Shown: one piece after another, positions 46,429 to 55,888 of the stretch
How positions within the stretch are numbered: position 1 is the first letter of the stretch
Layout of the letters: every line of letters starts with the position of its first letter
NCBI GenBank assembly: GCA_030562195.1
Contig: CM060202.1
Location: 21,872,317-21,936,316 of the forward strand
Origin: Nipponacmea schrenckii
Taxonomy: Eukaryota; Mollusca; Gastropoda; Lottiidae
Direction: 5' to 3'
DNA length: 64,000 nucleotides
Notes under the pieces: model-generated
Seen by the model: only the letters and a program-made list of their open reading frames with translations
Told to the model about the DNA's origin: nothing
Database searches by the model: none
Translations under genes and position numbers: made by a program

Positions 46429-47603
46429 TTATTGATGCATTATTATATTCATTCATTTTAACTACGTGTATTTCAATTAATAAATAAAGAGAACTGTTTA
46501 TATAATCGTTATCCGTACCAATCTCACAATAATCCTTTAGGAGGAAATATCAACTTTATTAAAGGGATTGTAAAGTTGTTTTCTAGAATTTTTTTGTGTG
46601 TTTTAAGGTCGCTGATACCATCAATTATCACCATTCCAATTTTCAGTCAAACGTCTGCGGTTCCTGCAATTCCAATAAAATACTGTAATTGATGTATATT
46701 GTTGCTCCAAATATTGGGTAAAAGGCAAAGACAAAATAGCCTTAGCTTGATGAAGCTCGAAGTCTTTTGATTAGATTATTTTGAATCACTTATGAAAAAA
46801 GAAATATTATAGATCCATGTGAATTTTCCCCCAAAGCGTGTTTAAAAGCAACTTGTCATTAAAGGGACATTCTGGATTTATTTTTAATTAAAAACCCCGT
46901 AGTATTTGTTTAAATCATTACATAAACTTTAAGGTTCGGTATGTTATGTAGGATCTGATAAAACACCACTTTGTGCATTAAAGGGAAACAATAGACTTGT
47001 AGAGGAATGAGTCTCGTACGAATTCTAAAGGTTTTAATAAAAATTATTGAATCTTTATGAGATTCTTATCGTAAACTAATTGATGTAGCTTATAAAGACA
47101 ATTATATTCATTACGTATTCTGATTGATCAAGTATTAATAAGATGTCAATAGCACATTTGAAGCGTATCCTACGTAGGGTCTACAGCGATTTGGCTAATG
47201 GAAAATGTCCACGCAACCTCTTTAAGTCAGATTCCATTATAGGTACTTTACTGATACTTGAATGAGACAGATTGTCAACCTTAAAACATAATGACATTCA
47301 ATAGTTGAATAAACCATAACCTATTCCTTGGACTATTACGTTACAGTAAATCAATTTATTAACGTTAAGGGGGTTGAGAACCTTATCGTTCGTGTATTTC
47401 AATCAAGAAACGTATTCAGTTTATATCCATTCTATTTGGCATTAAAAACACTCACCTAGTAAATATTTTAGCTCAATCAGTTAGTATGTCAGATATCGGT
47501 CCGTAAAGATAATCTATTTATAGAACACAATGGGGTAATCCTCAATGTAGACGTACAGTTACGTTGTCACTTGAAATTTTCAGCTAAATAAACCTTTTCT
47601 ATG

Positions 47604-47704
47604 GTAGGTAGGTAGGTAAATGGCGAGTTAACGTTCGCTTCCAGCAATTGCTGATATAGCAAACTAGGTAGTTGCACTTTGGTGGTCGTTGGTAGTGGAT
47701 TTAG
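47604..47704. mobile_element. 101-bp retroposed insertion with 13-bp target duplication
   Basis: AACCTTTTCTATG stands at 47591-47603 and again at 47705-47717. Copy A at 2542-2554 has it once, followed by the same TTTGTCGATCAG. The insert starts with GTAGGTAGGTAGGTAAATGG and ends TAGTGGATTTAG. The exact 13-bp duplication is typical of LINE-driven insertion of a SINE or other short RNA copy. Confidence 0.75.
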
Positions 47705-48495
47705 AACCTTTTCTATGTTTGTCGATCAGATTTGTATTGGGGGAATCCAGAAGTTACGTGATGTCCCATAAATCATTACGTCACATGTAAACAGAGAGAT
47801 TTTATAATCGGTGGGTAGGGGTGTTGACATGTGCTAATCCATTGTTTAAGCACTCCAATTATGTGGTTATCGATGCATGTCGATGCCTAAAAGGTGCTTA
47901 AAGATTTCTACAGCATGAAAGACAATCTTTTAACAACATGATCGTTAATTACGTAAAGTTTACATGTGTTTGCAAGATGTTGAAAAAAAAAAAAAAAAAA
48001 AAACTGCCATTTTTCCAAAAGCATATCTCGCTTACACTTTAGCCGATTTTTACAAACTTTTGCTTCAGCTAAAGCTTACGATGTCATCTATAACATTACG
48101 TTGGTTTTTTTTTTTATAAAATAGATAGTTTTTTTTAAAAAGTCAATTTTTCGTAAATGCACACGCAAAATTTTGATTTCTATCAATATCTTCAAAACAA
48201 AACAAAATTTTTCAAAAAGCCAATGTGACGTTGTAGAGATACATGTAGAATTGTGTTGTGCAAAATTTCAACCTTCTATATTAAATAGCCTAGTAGATAT
48301 GCTAATTTCAAGGGAATAATTGACGTTTATTTTGTTCATCTTTCATACCCTATTTCTCAAAGTTGAAATGTCATAAAGAAATACATTTCAGATAGGTGGA
48401 AACGAAATGGTTGAAATCGTCTATTTTTGTACATGGATTTAGGGTTGTCAACCCCCTCAAAACAAAACATATTATTACATTGTTCAGATAATTAC

Positions 48496-48782
48496 CAAAT
48501 GTTTTAGAAAGAACATCAATGACAGTGCCGGTATTTCGTAATAAAAGTCTTTCCTCAAATAATTTCAAATTCGCTTTAACCAATCATTCGAAGTCGAATA
48601 TTCCCGACTGGTATAGATCATATAAAATTCATAATACACAGCGTTTAACACGATGCATACCCCGAAGGAAAATGGGAGATTTATATCTGGTTTAACAACC
48701 ATACTAAAGAAACAACAAGTTGACAACACCAAGAACATCGTTGCTAAACATCCATATACAAGACAATAGCTAGAGCACTTAT
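48496..48782 (-). pseudogene. exon of an unrecognised membrane protein, split by the transposon (spacer copy B)
   Basis: The rest of the exon is 52391-52404, preceded by the acceptor TTTACAG. Without the 3608-bp element and its AT duplication the exon is 299 nt, like copy A. It reads YKCSSYCLVYGCLATMF, then hydrophobic segments, CIVLNAVYYEFYMIYTSREY and STSNDWLKRI, then TGA where copy A has an Arg codon. Function unknown; two or three membrane segments likely. Confidence 0.45.
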
Positions 48783-48811
48783 AGGCCTTTTCAATAAGTG
48801 AGTTATCTCCC
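48783..48811 (+). repeat. left terminal inverted repeat
   Basis: 29 bp, AGGCCTTTTCAATAAGTGAG then TTATCTCCC, perfectly inverted at 52362-52390. Confidence 0.9.
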
Positions 48812-48841
48812 TTAGACAACCTGGCACTTGCGCGCGTTTTC

Positions 48842-48880
48842 CACTTCCGGGTAGTAAAAAGGATTCGAAAATGGCGGACA
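48842..48880 (+). promoter_or_regulatory. ETS-like and YY1-like promoter elements at the nuclease gene start
   Basis: CACTTCCGGG (48842-48851), an ETS-type site, is followed 20 bases later by AAAATGGCGGA, a YY1-type element whose ATG is the start codon of the nuclease gene (48871). Both are typical of broadly active TATA-less metazoan promoters. Confidence 0.5.
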
Positions 48881-51001
48881 GCAGTAAAGACAAGCTTACA
48901 GATCAGGAGATAGAGAGTTTAAATGTGGTAGGATTACAAAATTACTTGAAGCGGAACAATCAGTATGTCACCGGAACTAAAGAGAAGTTAATAGAGCGAG
49001 CAACATGTGTTGGGAAACTTAATTTAACGGAGAGGAATGTGCAGAAGAAAGACGACGAGAGGAAATTTTTCGTTAGGAAATGCGACAAACTTGTGGTGCA
49101 GTCGTCTGGTGAACGTTTTCCTGACCCAGTTAAATTAGTTGGATGGACTACTGATGTGACAGAAGTACCCAATTTTTCGATATCAGACATATACAACTAC
49201 TTGGTTGTGCGTATGGGCGCCAGTGTTCAAATGAGATCGAAAGTTTATTACGAGGACAGACATGTACACAGTGTTTAATACCATGGTATAAATGAAGAGG
49301 CCACACACTGTTTTGTGAAATGTAAGGTGATTCCATCGTCAGCATCTTCAAATCTTAAAGATTTTCCCGACCACACTGTATGGTTATGCCTAGCGAAGGT
49401 CACAGGACAAGTATTGTCTGCTGATTGCAGCTGCACTGCAGGGTATGTTAGTTATTTTTGTATCCTAGCATTAGGCCTATTATATTTATAGGCTAGACCT
49501 AGATCTATGTTGCTCTCATACTCTGAATTATATATTGCATATGAATTGATATAATAACTGCAAATAGTTCTGACAGTCTTTTAAATTGTTTAAATTTCAA
49601 ACGATAAAATTTGTGGAAATAAGGTTTTTAGAGGGGAATTTAAGTTAAAAATATGGCTCAATTTCACAATGAAATTTCTAAACAAGAGCAAGAGTTGTTT
49701 ATTTCTAATAAAAAAAATTCTTAACTTTTATTGCCATGGATACAAAGGCATTCTTAAACAAATGGCTTTAAGTCCCCCTCCCATGTTGACAATATCATGA
49801 TCTAATAGAATATTCGGTATAAGGCATCATTTTTTCTGCTGATCTAACCATACTTTACAATTTGCATTTCAGGGGTGGCGAAGCATGTAACCACATTGCA
49901 GGTCTGATGTATGTTTTGGCTGGAGTTACATTAAAGAAGAATGATGGTACCCTAGCTTCAACTTCAAAACAGTGTTTGTGGAGTAATCCAAGGAAAAGGA
50001 AAATGAGTCCAAAGAAATCTCAGGAACTTCAATTCAAGAAATATAATTTGACAGTTGATACATCAGACGAGAAACCAAAGAAAGTGGGAAGTTCAGAAAT
50101 CAAGTCAGTGATTGATGAGGACCGGTTTAAAAGCAGGCTAGAGAAAGTGAATCCTTTTGCTGGTTGGTTAACTTTCTTTGAGACTGACAAGGAGGTAGAA
50201 ACTATTGAAGTTAACAAATTATTGGATGTGACCTACTACTACTGTGATCATGTTAGCCTAGACAGTGACAGTGTGAAAAGTTACTTTGAGAGTATATGTA
50301 ATGACTTATATTTTACAGAATCAGACTGTGAGAGATTGGAACAACATACAAGAGGCCAGAGCACTTGTGTGAAATGGAAAGAGGAACGCTCAGTCAGGAA
50401 AACTAGTTCTCATTTTGGTTCCATTGTTAATCGCAAAGTTAATACTCAACCAGATAAACTTTTACATAGGATATTGTATGAGGATTTGGATTAGAAGTAT
50501 TTACAGTGAGGAAAAAAGCATGAACCAGCTGCTCGAATGAAATATCGGATGCAACTGAGGAAGGACTTTTCCAGGGTAAAAGTTACAGAGTGTGGATTGT
50601 TTGTGTCCCCTGAATGGCCATTTCTTGGGGCCAGTCCAGATGGTGTTGTGTCTTACTATGATGATGGAGGACAGCAAATGCATGGCGTACTCGAGATCAA
50701 GTGCCCAGCATCAGACACCTGTTGCCAAGATCCTACATTTTACTGTGCAATTGACCCAATTACAAAGCAGTGCAGACTTAAAAGAACACACAAATTTTCA
50801 AGTGCAAGGTCAACTAGCTGTAACTGGCAAAACTTGGTGTGATTTTGTTCTTTGGACCCTTAAAGGATTTTCAGTTGAGAGGATATTTTTTGATGCAGAA
50901 CTATGGAGCGTTACTGTACTGAAACTGAAAAACTTTTATATTCATGCTTTTTTACCAGAACTTTTCTCAAGAAGGGTTAAACGTGGACTATCACTATTCT
51001 G
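48871..51001 (+). pseudogene. SAP + SWIM zinc finger + YqaJ-type nuclease gene
   Basis: Exon 1 (48871-49442) starts MADSSKDKLTDQEIESLNVV, a SAP-like DNA-binding motif (LQNYLKRNNQYVTGTKEKLI). Exon 2 starts at 49873 after a GT/AG intron of 430 nt. Across the junction lies a SWIM zinc finger (CSCTAG, then GEACNH; C-x-C-x7-C-x-H). Further on, FLGASPDGVV and VLEIKCP give the D and ExK of the PD-(D/E)XK nuclease core of YqaJ recombinases, followed by QVQGQLAVTG. Lesions are an in-frame TAA at 49276, TAG at 50492, TGA nearby at 50507 and a frameshift near 50796. The expected role is DNA end processing during transposition. Confidence 0.72.
49443..49872 (+). other. intron of the nuclease gene
   Basis: Donor GTATGTTAG, acceptor TTTGCATTTCAG. 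Splicing joins the two halves of the SWIM finger in frame (phase 2), which supports the intron. Confidence 0.7.
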
Positions 51002-51240
51002 AAATTTTTATGTGTACACCAGTACAGTGTTGAATTAAGAACATTAGCATATTTAAAAATGAATATTTATTAACATCATGTTTCACTTTTTTATATTATC
51101 AAGGAAACTTCAGCATCAATTTGCATCATTCCAATTTTCAATTCAGACATCTGTTTTTCCAGCAATTCCACTTCAGCTAAACTTAGTTTGAATTGGAATT
51201 GCTGGTGCCATAAATGACTGATTGAAAATTAGAATGGTTC
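51002..51240. other. internal inverted repeat inside the transposon
   Basis: 51128-51171 (CATTCCAATTTTCAATTCAG ... CAGCAATTCCA) is inverted at 51189-51240 (TGGAATTGCTGGTG ... TTGAAAATTAGAATGG). The half-repeat resembles a sequence common in the spacer (about 1567, 46630, 62260 and 63010). It separates the 3' ends of the two convergent genes and may mark the deletion point of the transposase. Confidence 0.5.
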
Positions 51241-51338
51241 CAAATGGTGCCGCTACACTCTGCAGACTCAAACTCAATGGGAGTTTCTTCTTCCGAATCA
51301 CTGCCATCATTGGCGACATCCATATTCTCTTCAAGACT
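51240..51338 (-). pseudogene. acidic exon of the THAP protein
   Basis: After the acceptor CTTTTCCAG the minus strand reads SLEENMDVANDGSDSEEETP and stays open to about 51240. Acidic linkers after a THAP domain are common. 3' end uncertain. Confidence 0.4.
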
Positions 51339-51404
51339 CTGGAAAAGATGAAAGACTATTTACAATTGCATTCGATTTTGTCGCTAAGATATTGCAATGA
51401 ATAA

Positions 51405-51957
51405 TTTTCTCATTTGTAACGTTTTGTTATCCGTTATTTAGTTTACATCAAGATTCGGAGATCAAACCAAAATGTATTAGTCCCTTTTTTATGGAATAGA
51501 TTAACTATTGAAACACCCAGACTGGGCGTGGCGAAATGGCGCCACGGTCAGTTTTCTACAATCTCGTAACAGATCAAAGGATTAAAAGTGGGCCAGTTTA
51601 GATATGGAAGCGGTTTATGTATTAATATTCATGAATATTAATAAGCTATGTGTTGATTGACAGACAAGAGGAAACAAAAAGCCAATCAGAGAAGAGTTAA
51701 CTAAAAAGTTACATTGTAGTGAGGTGAGAAAGTTTTATCAACGAGGTAACTTGCAATCAACGGGCGATTCCGATCAAATATTCACGGTTAAATAATTAAT
51801 TAATCTTTTGATTTTAGATTGTAAAAGGATCGATTACAGGTGTGCCCTAGTCAAGTACCGGTACTCACTTACCTACCTACCGTACCCTACATACTTAGGC
51901 CTGCCCCTATTCTAAACTAGGCCTAATGACGATAATGACGGAAAATTTTCAACTTAC
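51405..51957. other. transposon interior without recognised coding sequence
   Basis: Expected to be the intron between the THAP and acidic exons. No domain seen. Contains ATTCATGAATATTAATAAG near 51635. Confidence 0.5.
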
Positions 51958-52239
51958 TGATATTGTGTACACCTTTTCACCTCCATTTTGTCGTGGAAAA
52001 ATCGATGGTAGTTTGTTTAGATCAGTAGGTCCTCTTTTACCGACAAAATGCTCGGATCATAGTTTCGTCTGGTCGTTGTTGACGAACACAAAATTAGGCC
52101 TTGCATTTTTGTACCGTTGTATCCAAGCCTTTCTTGCTCGTTTGTTGGCCGGAAATCGATGCATGGATATTTTTCTCCCATCAACAACCTTTTATCCATG
52201 ATTTTTGCAGATACAGCAATATCGCTGATGTTACGGCAT
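51958..52239 (-). pseudogene. THAP-type DNA-binding exon
   Basis: A minus-strand exon ending at donor GTAAGTTG. In one frame: CCICKNHG, then SMHRFPANKRARKAWIQRYK, NFVFVNNDQTKL, SEHFVGKRGP and LNKLPSIFPRQN. The HRFP, W, SEHF and P-IF positions match the THAP zinc-binding domain. Stops replace single codons: two TAA in the N-terminal part and TGA exactly where the Cys of the C-SEHF motif should be. THAP domains bind the ends of several transposon types. Confidence 0.62.
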
Positions 52240-52283
52240 GTTCTAATTCGCCAGTTGATCGATTAAAACTCCGGATAATATCC

Positions 52284-52309
52284 TAAAATGGCGATTACTA
52301 CCCGGAAGT
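52284..52309 (-). promoter_or_regulatory. ETS-like and YY1-like promoter elements at the THAP gene start
   Basis: CCCGGAAGT at 52301-52309 reads ACTTCCGGG on the minus strand and shares ACTTCCGGGTAGTAA with the left end. TAAAATGGCG at 52284-52293 is a YY1-type element on the plus strand. The pair lies about 45 bases upstream of the THAP reading frame. Confidence 0.45.
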
Positions 52310-52361
52310 AGTATTCAGGCAAATCGCCTCCGAAATAATTGAAGAAGAGTGGCAATTCAGG

Positions 52362-52390
52362 GGGAGATAACTCACTTATTGAAAAGGCCT
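52362..52390 (-). repeat. right terminal inverted repeat
   Basis: Perfect inverse of 48783-48811, followed by the target-site AT at 52391-52392. Confidence 0.9.
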
Positions 52391-52749
52391 ATAGGCGTCA
52401 TAGCCTGTAAACAAGCATTTCAAAGTGGCATACAGCAACTCTTCTTCTTAGACGAATTGTATTTATAATACCACATACTAGAGTCAATATATCTTACATG
52501 ATGTTATCAGTCTAACTAAAAGTTATATGATGAATTTTTATCATTATATGAATAATTGTAGAATTTGTAAAAGTTCTTTTCCATATTGCCAAATAATGAA
52601 TTAGCTGTCAGTATAAAAATGAAATACACACATAAGCCATAATGATAAATGTTCAATAAAAAATGAATTGAATAAACTTAAAAGTTCTTCCTGAACAATT
52701 TGAAATTGAAAAATTACTAAAAATAAACATTAAACTTTAAATTTAAAGC
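52391..52749. repeat. spacer copy B, right part, and flank
   Basis: 52391-52480 continues spacer copy B (matches 3530-3630). 52480-52749 is AT-rich sequence without a recognised feature. Confidence 0.6.
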
Positions 52750-54400
52750 ACGACTGAGCTTAGGTTAGACTACCCGCTCAGACACTGTCACCTGGTTGAA
52801 GATCAGGCAATGATCTGGACGATTGGTCATAATGTCCCTTTATTTGCTTCTGTTTGTCCTGAAGCTATTGTTTTACTCTCAAGTTATCATAACGAGGTTT
52901 GAGTAAATGAGCTCTAGTTGGAAGCTTTGGTCTAGTTTTCCTTCCCATCAACAACTCAGCAGGAGACATATCCAAACCCAGATACTGTTGTGTTTCTCAA
53001 CTCTAGCATCGCCAGGTAAGGATCTCTATGGTCTTCATAGGCTTTCTTTAGAAGCTTTTTGATAGTTTGGTCTGTTCTCTCAGCTAAAACCGTTACTTTG
53101 TGCGTAAGTAGGAGATGAAGTCACATGTTTGATTCCATACACGGACATAAATTCAGCAAACTCCTCATTTTTGTATTCTGGACCATTGTCATATTTTAAG
53201 ATTTCAGGTATGCCATGTCTTGCAAACTGTTGCTTTAAACGATGAATAATTGTGCTGCTTTTACCATCAACCAACCTGTTCACCTTTTTGAATAATAATC
53301 AACAAGAACAATGTATTTTTCATTGTTGAAAAAGAATAAGTCGGTAGCTAGTATTTGCCATGGCCTATCTGGAACATCATGAGATATAAGTGGCTCTTTA
53401 GTTTGTTTGTTTCGATGGCGATTACAGATAGCACATTTAGATATTTTCTCTTGAAGTTGAGCACGAAGTCCTGGCCAAAATACTGATTGCTGTGCACGTG
53501 ACATACATTTCTCTATGCCTAAATGACTGTCATTAAGTTTGTTGAGCATTTCTTCACGCAAGTTACTAGGAGTAACTGTTCTATCACCTTTTAAAATCAA
53601 ACCATCACACAGGCACACAGGCATAGTTCATCTCGTAAGTTCCAAAATTCTAAAACATCTTTATCTACATTTTCACGATCATTTGGCCATCCGTTTATTA
53701 CATAATATTTTACTTTATACAATATTGGATCTTTGTCTGTTTCTCTCAAAAACTCTGATGCTTTACCATAAGGTGTACTGTCAACTCCTCAGAAGAAGTT
53801 TCGTGACATGTTTCATCTCTCATAGGTGCTCTGCTTAAGGTATCTGCTATGTACAATGATTCACCAGGATAGTATTTCACTCTCAAATCATATTGGTGAA
53901 CTTTAAACATCATTCTTTGCAACCTCTGTGGCGCTTGCGATAGTGGTTTCTTGAACAAGCTTTCTAAAGGCTTGTGATCTGACTCGACATCAACTTGTTT
54001 ATCATATGCATACTGATGGAATTTTGTCAATCCAAAAACTATAGCAAGCATTTCTTTTTCTATTTGCGCGTAATTACGTTCTGCTGCGTTTAAAGATCTT
54101 GAAGCATAGGCTATAGGGTGGCTGTCTTGAAGCAGACATGCGCCAAGTCCATATGATGAAGCATCAACGGAAATAGTCACATGATCATTAACATCATAGT
54201 ACTTCAGTACTGGAGATTCTGTCAAAACTTGTTTCAATTTTGTAAATGCTGCTTGGTGTGTTTCTATCCAGTGCCATTCATCTGAGTTTTCAAGAAGCTG
54301 TCTTAAGGGATGAGTCAATGTTGAAAGATTTGGAATGAATTTGCCAAGAAAGTTTACAATTCCTAGGATCTCTGCAAATGTGTGGCATGTAAAAATAAAC
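52750..54400 (-). mobile_element. Ty3/gypsy pol fragment (RNase H and integrase)
   Basis: On the minus strand: tether KFIPNLSTLTHPLRQLLE; RNase H with ISVDASSYGLGACLLQ, ASRSLNAAERNYAQIEKEML and IADTLSRAP (53746-54402); then integrase with an HLGIEKCMSRAQQSVFWPGL zinc-binding part and ATDLFFF (53280-53624), and KYDNGPEYKNEEFAEFM (53080-53283); then RTDQTIKKLLKKAYED, LLMGRKT-type and LPDLQPGDSV pieces down to about 52750. Frameshifts near 53280 and 53640 and stops below 53000. No LTRs or reverse transcriptase. Closer to the intact family pattern than the element at 30.6 kb and different from it. Confidence 0.8.
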
Positions 54401-55484
54401 ATTCAGAAATTGAAATTCTATTTGGAGATGAAGAGGATCTCTGAGATTTAAAATTTTGTTACTAATTGAACGATTTGAAAACTATTAAAACGTTTAAACT
54501 AAAACTATTTGAATTTAGAAAAAAAATTTAAATTGCGTGGCAATCGATGCAATAGATAGAGCATTTTTGTTTTGACAAAACATTTATAAATGGGCTGGAA
54601 TCAAATTTTTGTTAGACCAAAAGTGAGACATTGTATCGAGTCTGATGGCTTATTTCTCAATATATTTTTACTATGCTAATCAATACAAGATATTTAGATT
54701 TTTATTTTTTTTAAAAAAAATGAACAAACACTTCCCCAAAAATTCAAAAAATGCTAATTTTCTGATCTGAGATTCTCAGAACAATTTGTCCAAACAAATA
54801 TTATGGCGTGGTTAAAAAATTCTAGCATTTCCGGTTTGGGCGTGAGGACGTCCGGTTTTTCAAAATCATCTCTATGAAAATATCGTGGGAACTTTTAACA
54901 CTAGGTTTTCTTTGTTTTCCATGGATAAATCTAAAAGTTTGAATGAAAAAAGTTTTTATTAGTACAACCATACATTAATAGTCAAGAAGTATTGAAAATT
55001 AGGACATTTCACTGGATTTTGAACTGTTTATAGTAACCTTTGTACTTTAATCTCAATTTAAACACTAAACAGCTTAGATATACTTTAATCACGTGAAATT
55101 GCTCAACATTTTCGCTCAAAATAAGATGGAAGGAAGCATGCAAAATACCTTATTGACTACTTTGTGAACGTCTCGACACACTCTGACCTATGACCCATGA
55201 CCCGCAACCAATAGCGATGGCCCAGAATAGGGCCCCTCTGGTTAAATAACATTTATCAGTTCTTTTCAAAAACAAAAAAAAAGCATTTTCACTACAAGAT
55301 AATGTTGTTTCTATACCACAATCAATGGTTGATGCATTGCCGACATAATCTTTCTACAGCTATGAAAATATCGCGGGAACTTTTAACATCTTACACTTTA
55401 CTAAACACCTCTTAATATTCCAAACACAGCAAGATAAAAAAAATGTCTGCGGCAATTATTTTTGTAACAATTGTTAATCATTCT
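54401..55484. other. 3' flank of unit 4
   Basis: 54905-55484 matches the 3' flank of unit 3 (29126-29583). 54401-54900 is unassigned AT-rich sequence. An AATAAA hexamer (minus strand, 55484-55489) overlaps the stop codon of unit 4. Confidence 0.55.
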
Positions 55485-55888
55485 TTATTGTTGTCTATTC
55501 ATTAGACTTAGTCTCAATTCTGAACGTATTCTTCTAAATTCACTAAACCACGTCACAATATTTTGAAAATCTAAACAAATTAAAAATCCGAACACAACGG
55601 TCAGGGTAGTGATACCCAAAACACTTCCGATAGCCTTAGCGCTCGGCCGAGGGTCATCTATGCTTGTTAACTTCCGACGGGCCGCAGAAACTGTCTTCGG
55701 ATTGACAAACAGTTCCGTTGTTATTTCATCCAGCTTTTCTTCTAATTGTTTACTACCGATCTCTAATTGCGGTCCGACCAAACACTTACATCTACACACG
55801 GTCTCAATGGTTTGATTAACATTACCCGGTAAACTGCCAAGATCTGATGTTGTATTTCCGGTTTGTTGCGGATTCGATGACGTAGAAT
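55485..55888 (-). CDS. unit 4 exon: juxtamembrane and membrane module, terminal exon
   Basis: 404 nt with acceptor AATTTTTCAG. Encodes NSTSSNPQQTGNTT, VCRCKCLVGPQLEIGS, EEKLDEITTELFVNPK, DDPRPSAKAIGSVLGITTLT, the hydrophobic helix and a basic tail ending SLMNRQQ. Stop TAA at 55485-55487. Confidence 0.85.

Larger units (their letters stand above)
45780..48782. repeat. spacer repeat, copy B (left part)
   Basis: Homologous to 735-3530 and resumes at 52391-52480 after the 3.6-kb transposon. It carries three insertions absent from copy A: a MITE (46014-46428), a 101-bp insert (47604-47704) and the transposon. It also has an A run at 47985-48003. Confidence 0.75.
48783..52390 (+). mobile_element. 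DNA transposon with SAP/SWIM/YqaJ gene and THAP exon (ISL2EU-like)
   Basis: 3608 bp. The ends are perfect 29-bp inverted repeats starting AGGCCTTTTCAATAAGTGAG (48783-48811, 52362-52390). The flanks read CACTT-AT left and AT-AGGCGTCA right, against an empty CACTTATAGGCGTCA in copy A at 3528-3542, giving an AT duplication (TATA or none cannot be excluded because the site is palindromic). The plus strand carries a SAP-SWIM-YqaJ nuclease gene, the minus strand a THAP-domain exon and an acidic exon. From memory, ISL2EU/IS4EU-type eukaryotic transposons have AT duplications and a YqaJ nuclease beside the transposase. The catalytic part of a transposase is missing. Confidence 0.72.

Noticed and set aside
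48783..52390. Polinton/Maverick or virus-derived origin for the YqaJ nuclease gene
   Set aside because: The segment is only 3.6 kb with 29-bp ends and lacks polymerase, integrase and capsid genes; the DNA-transposon reading fits better.
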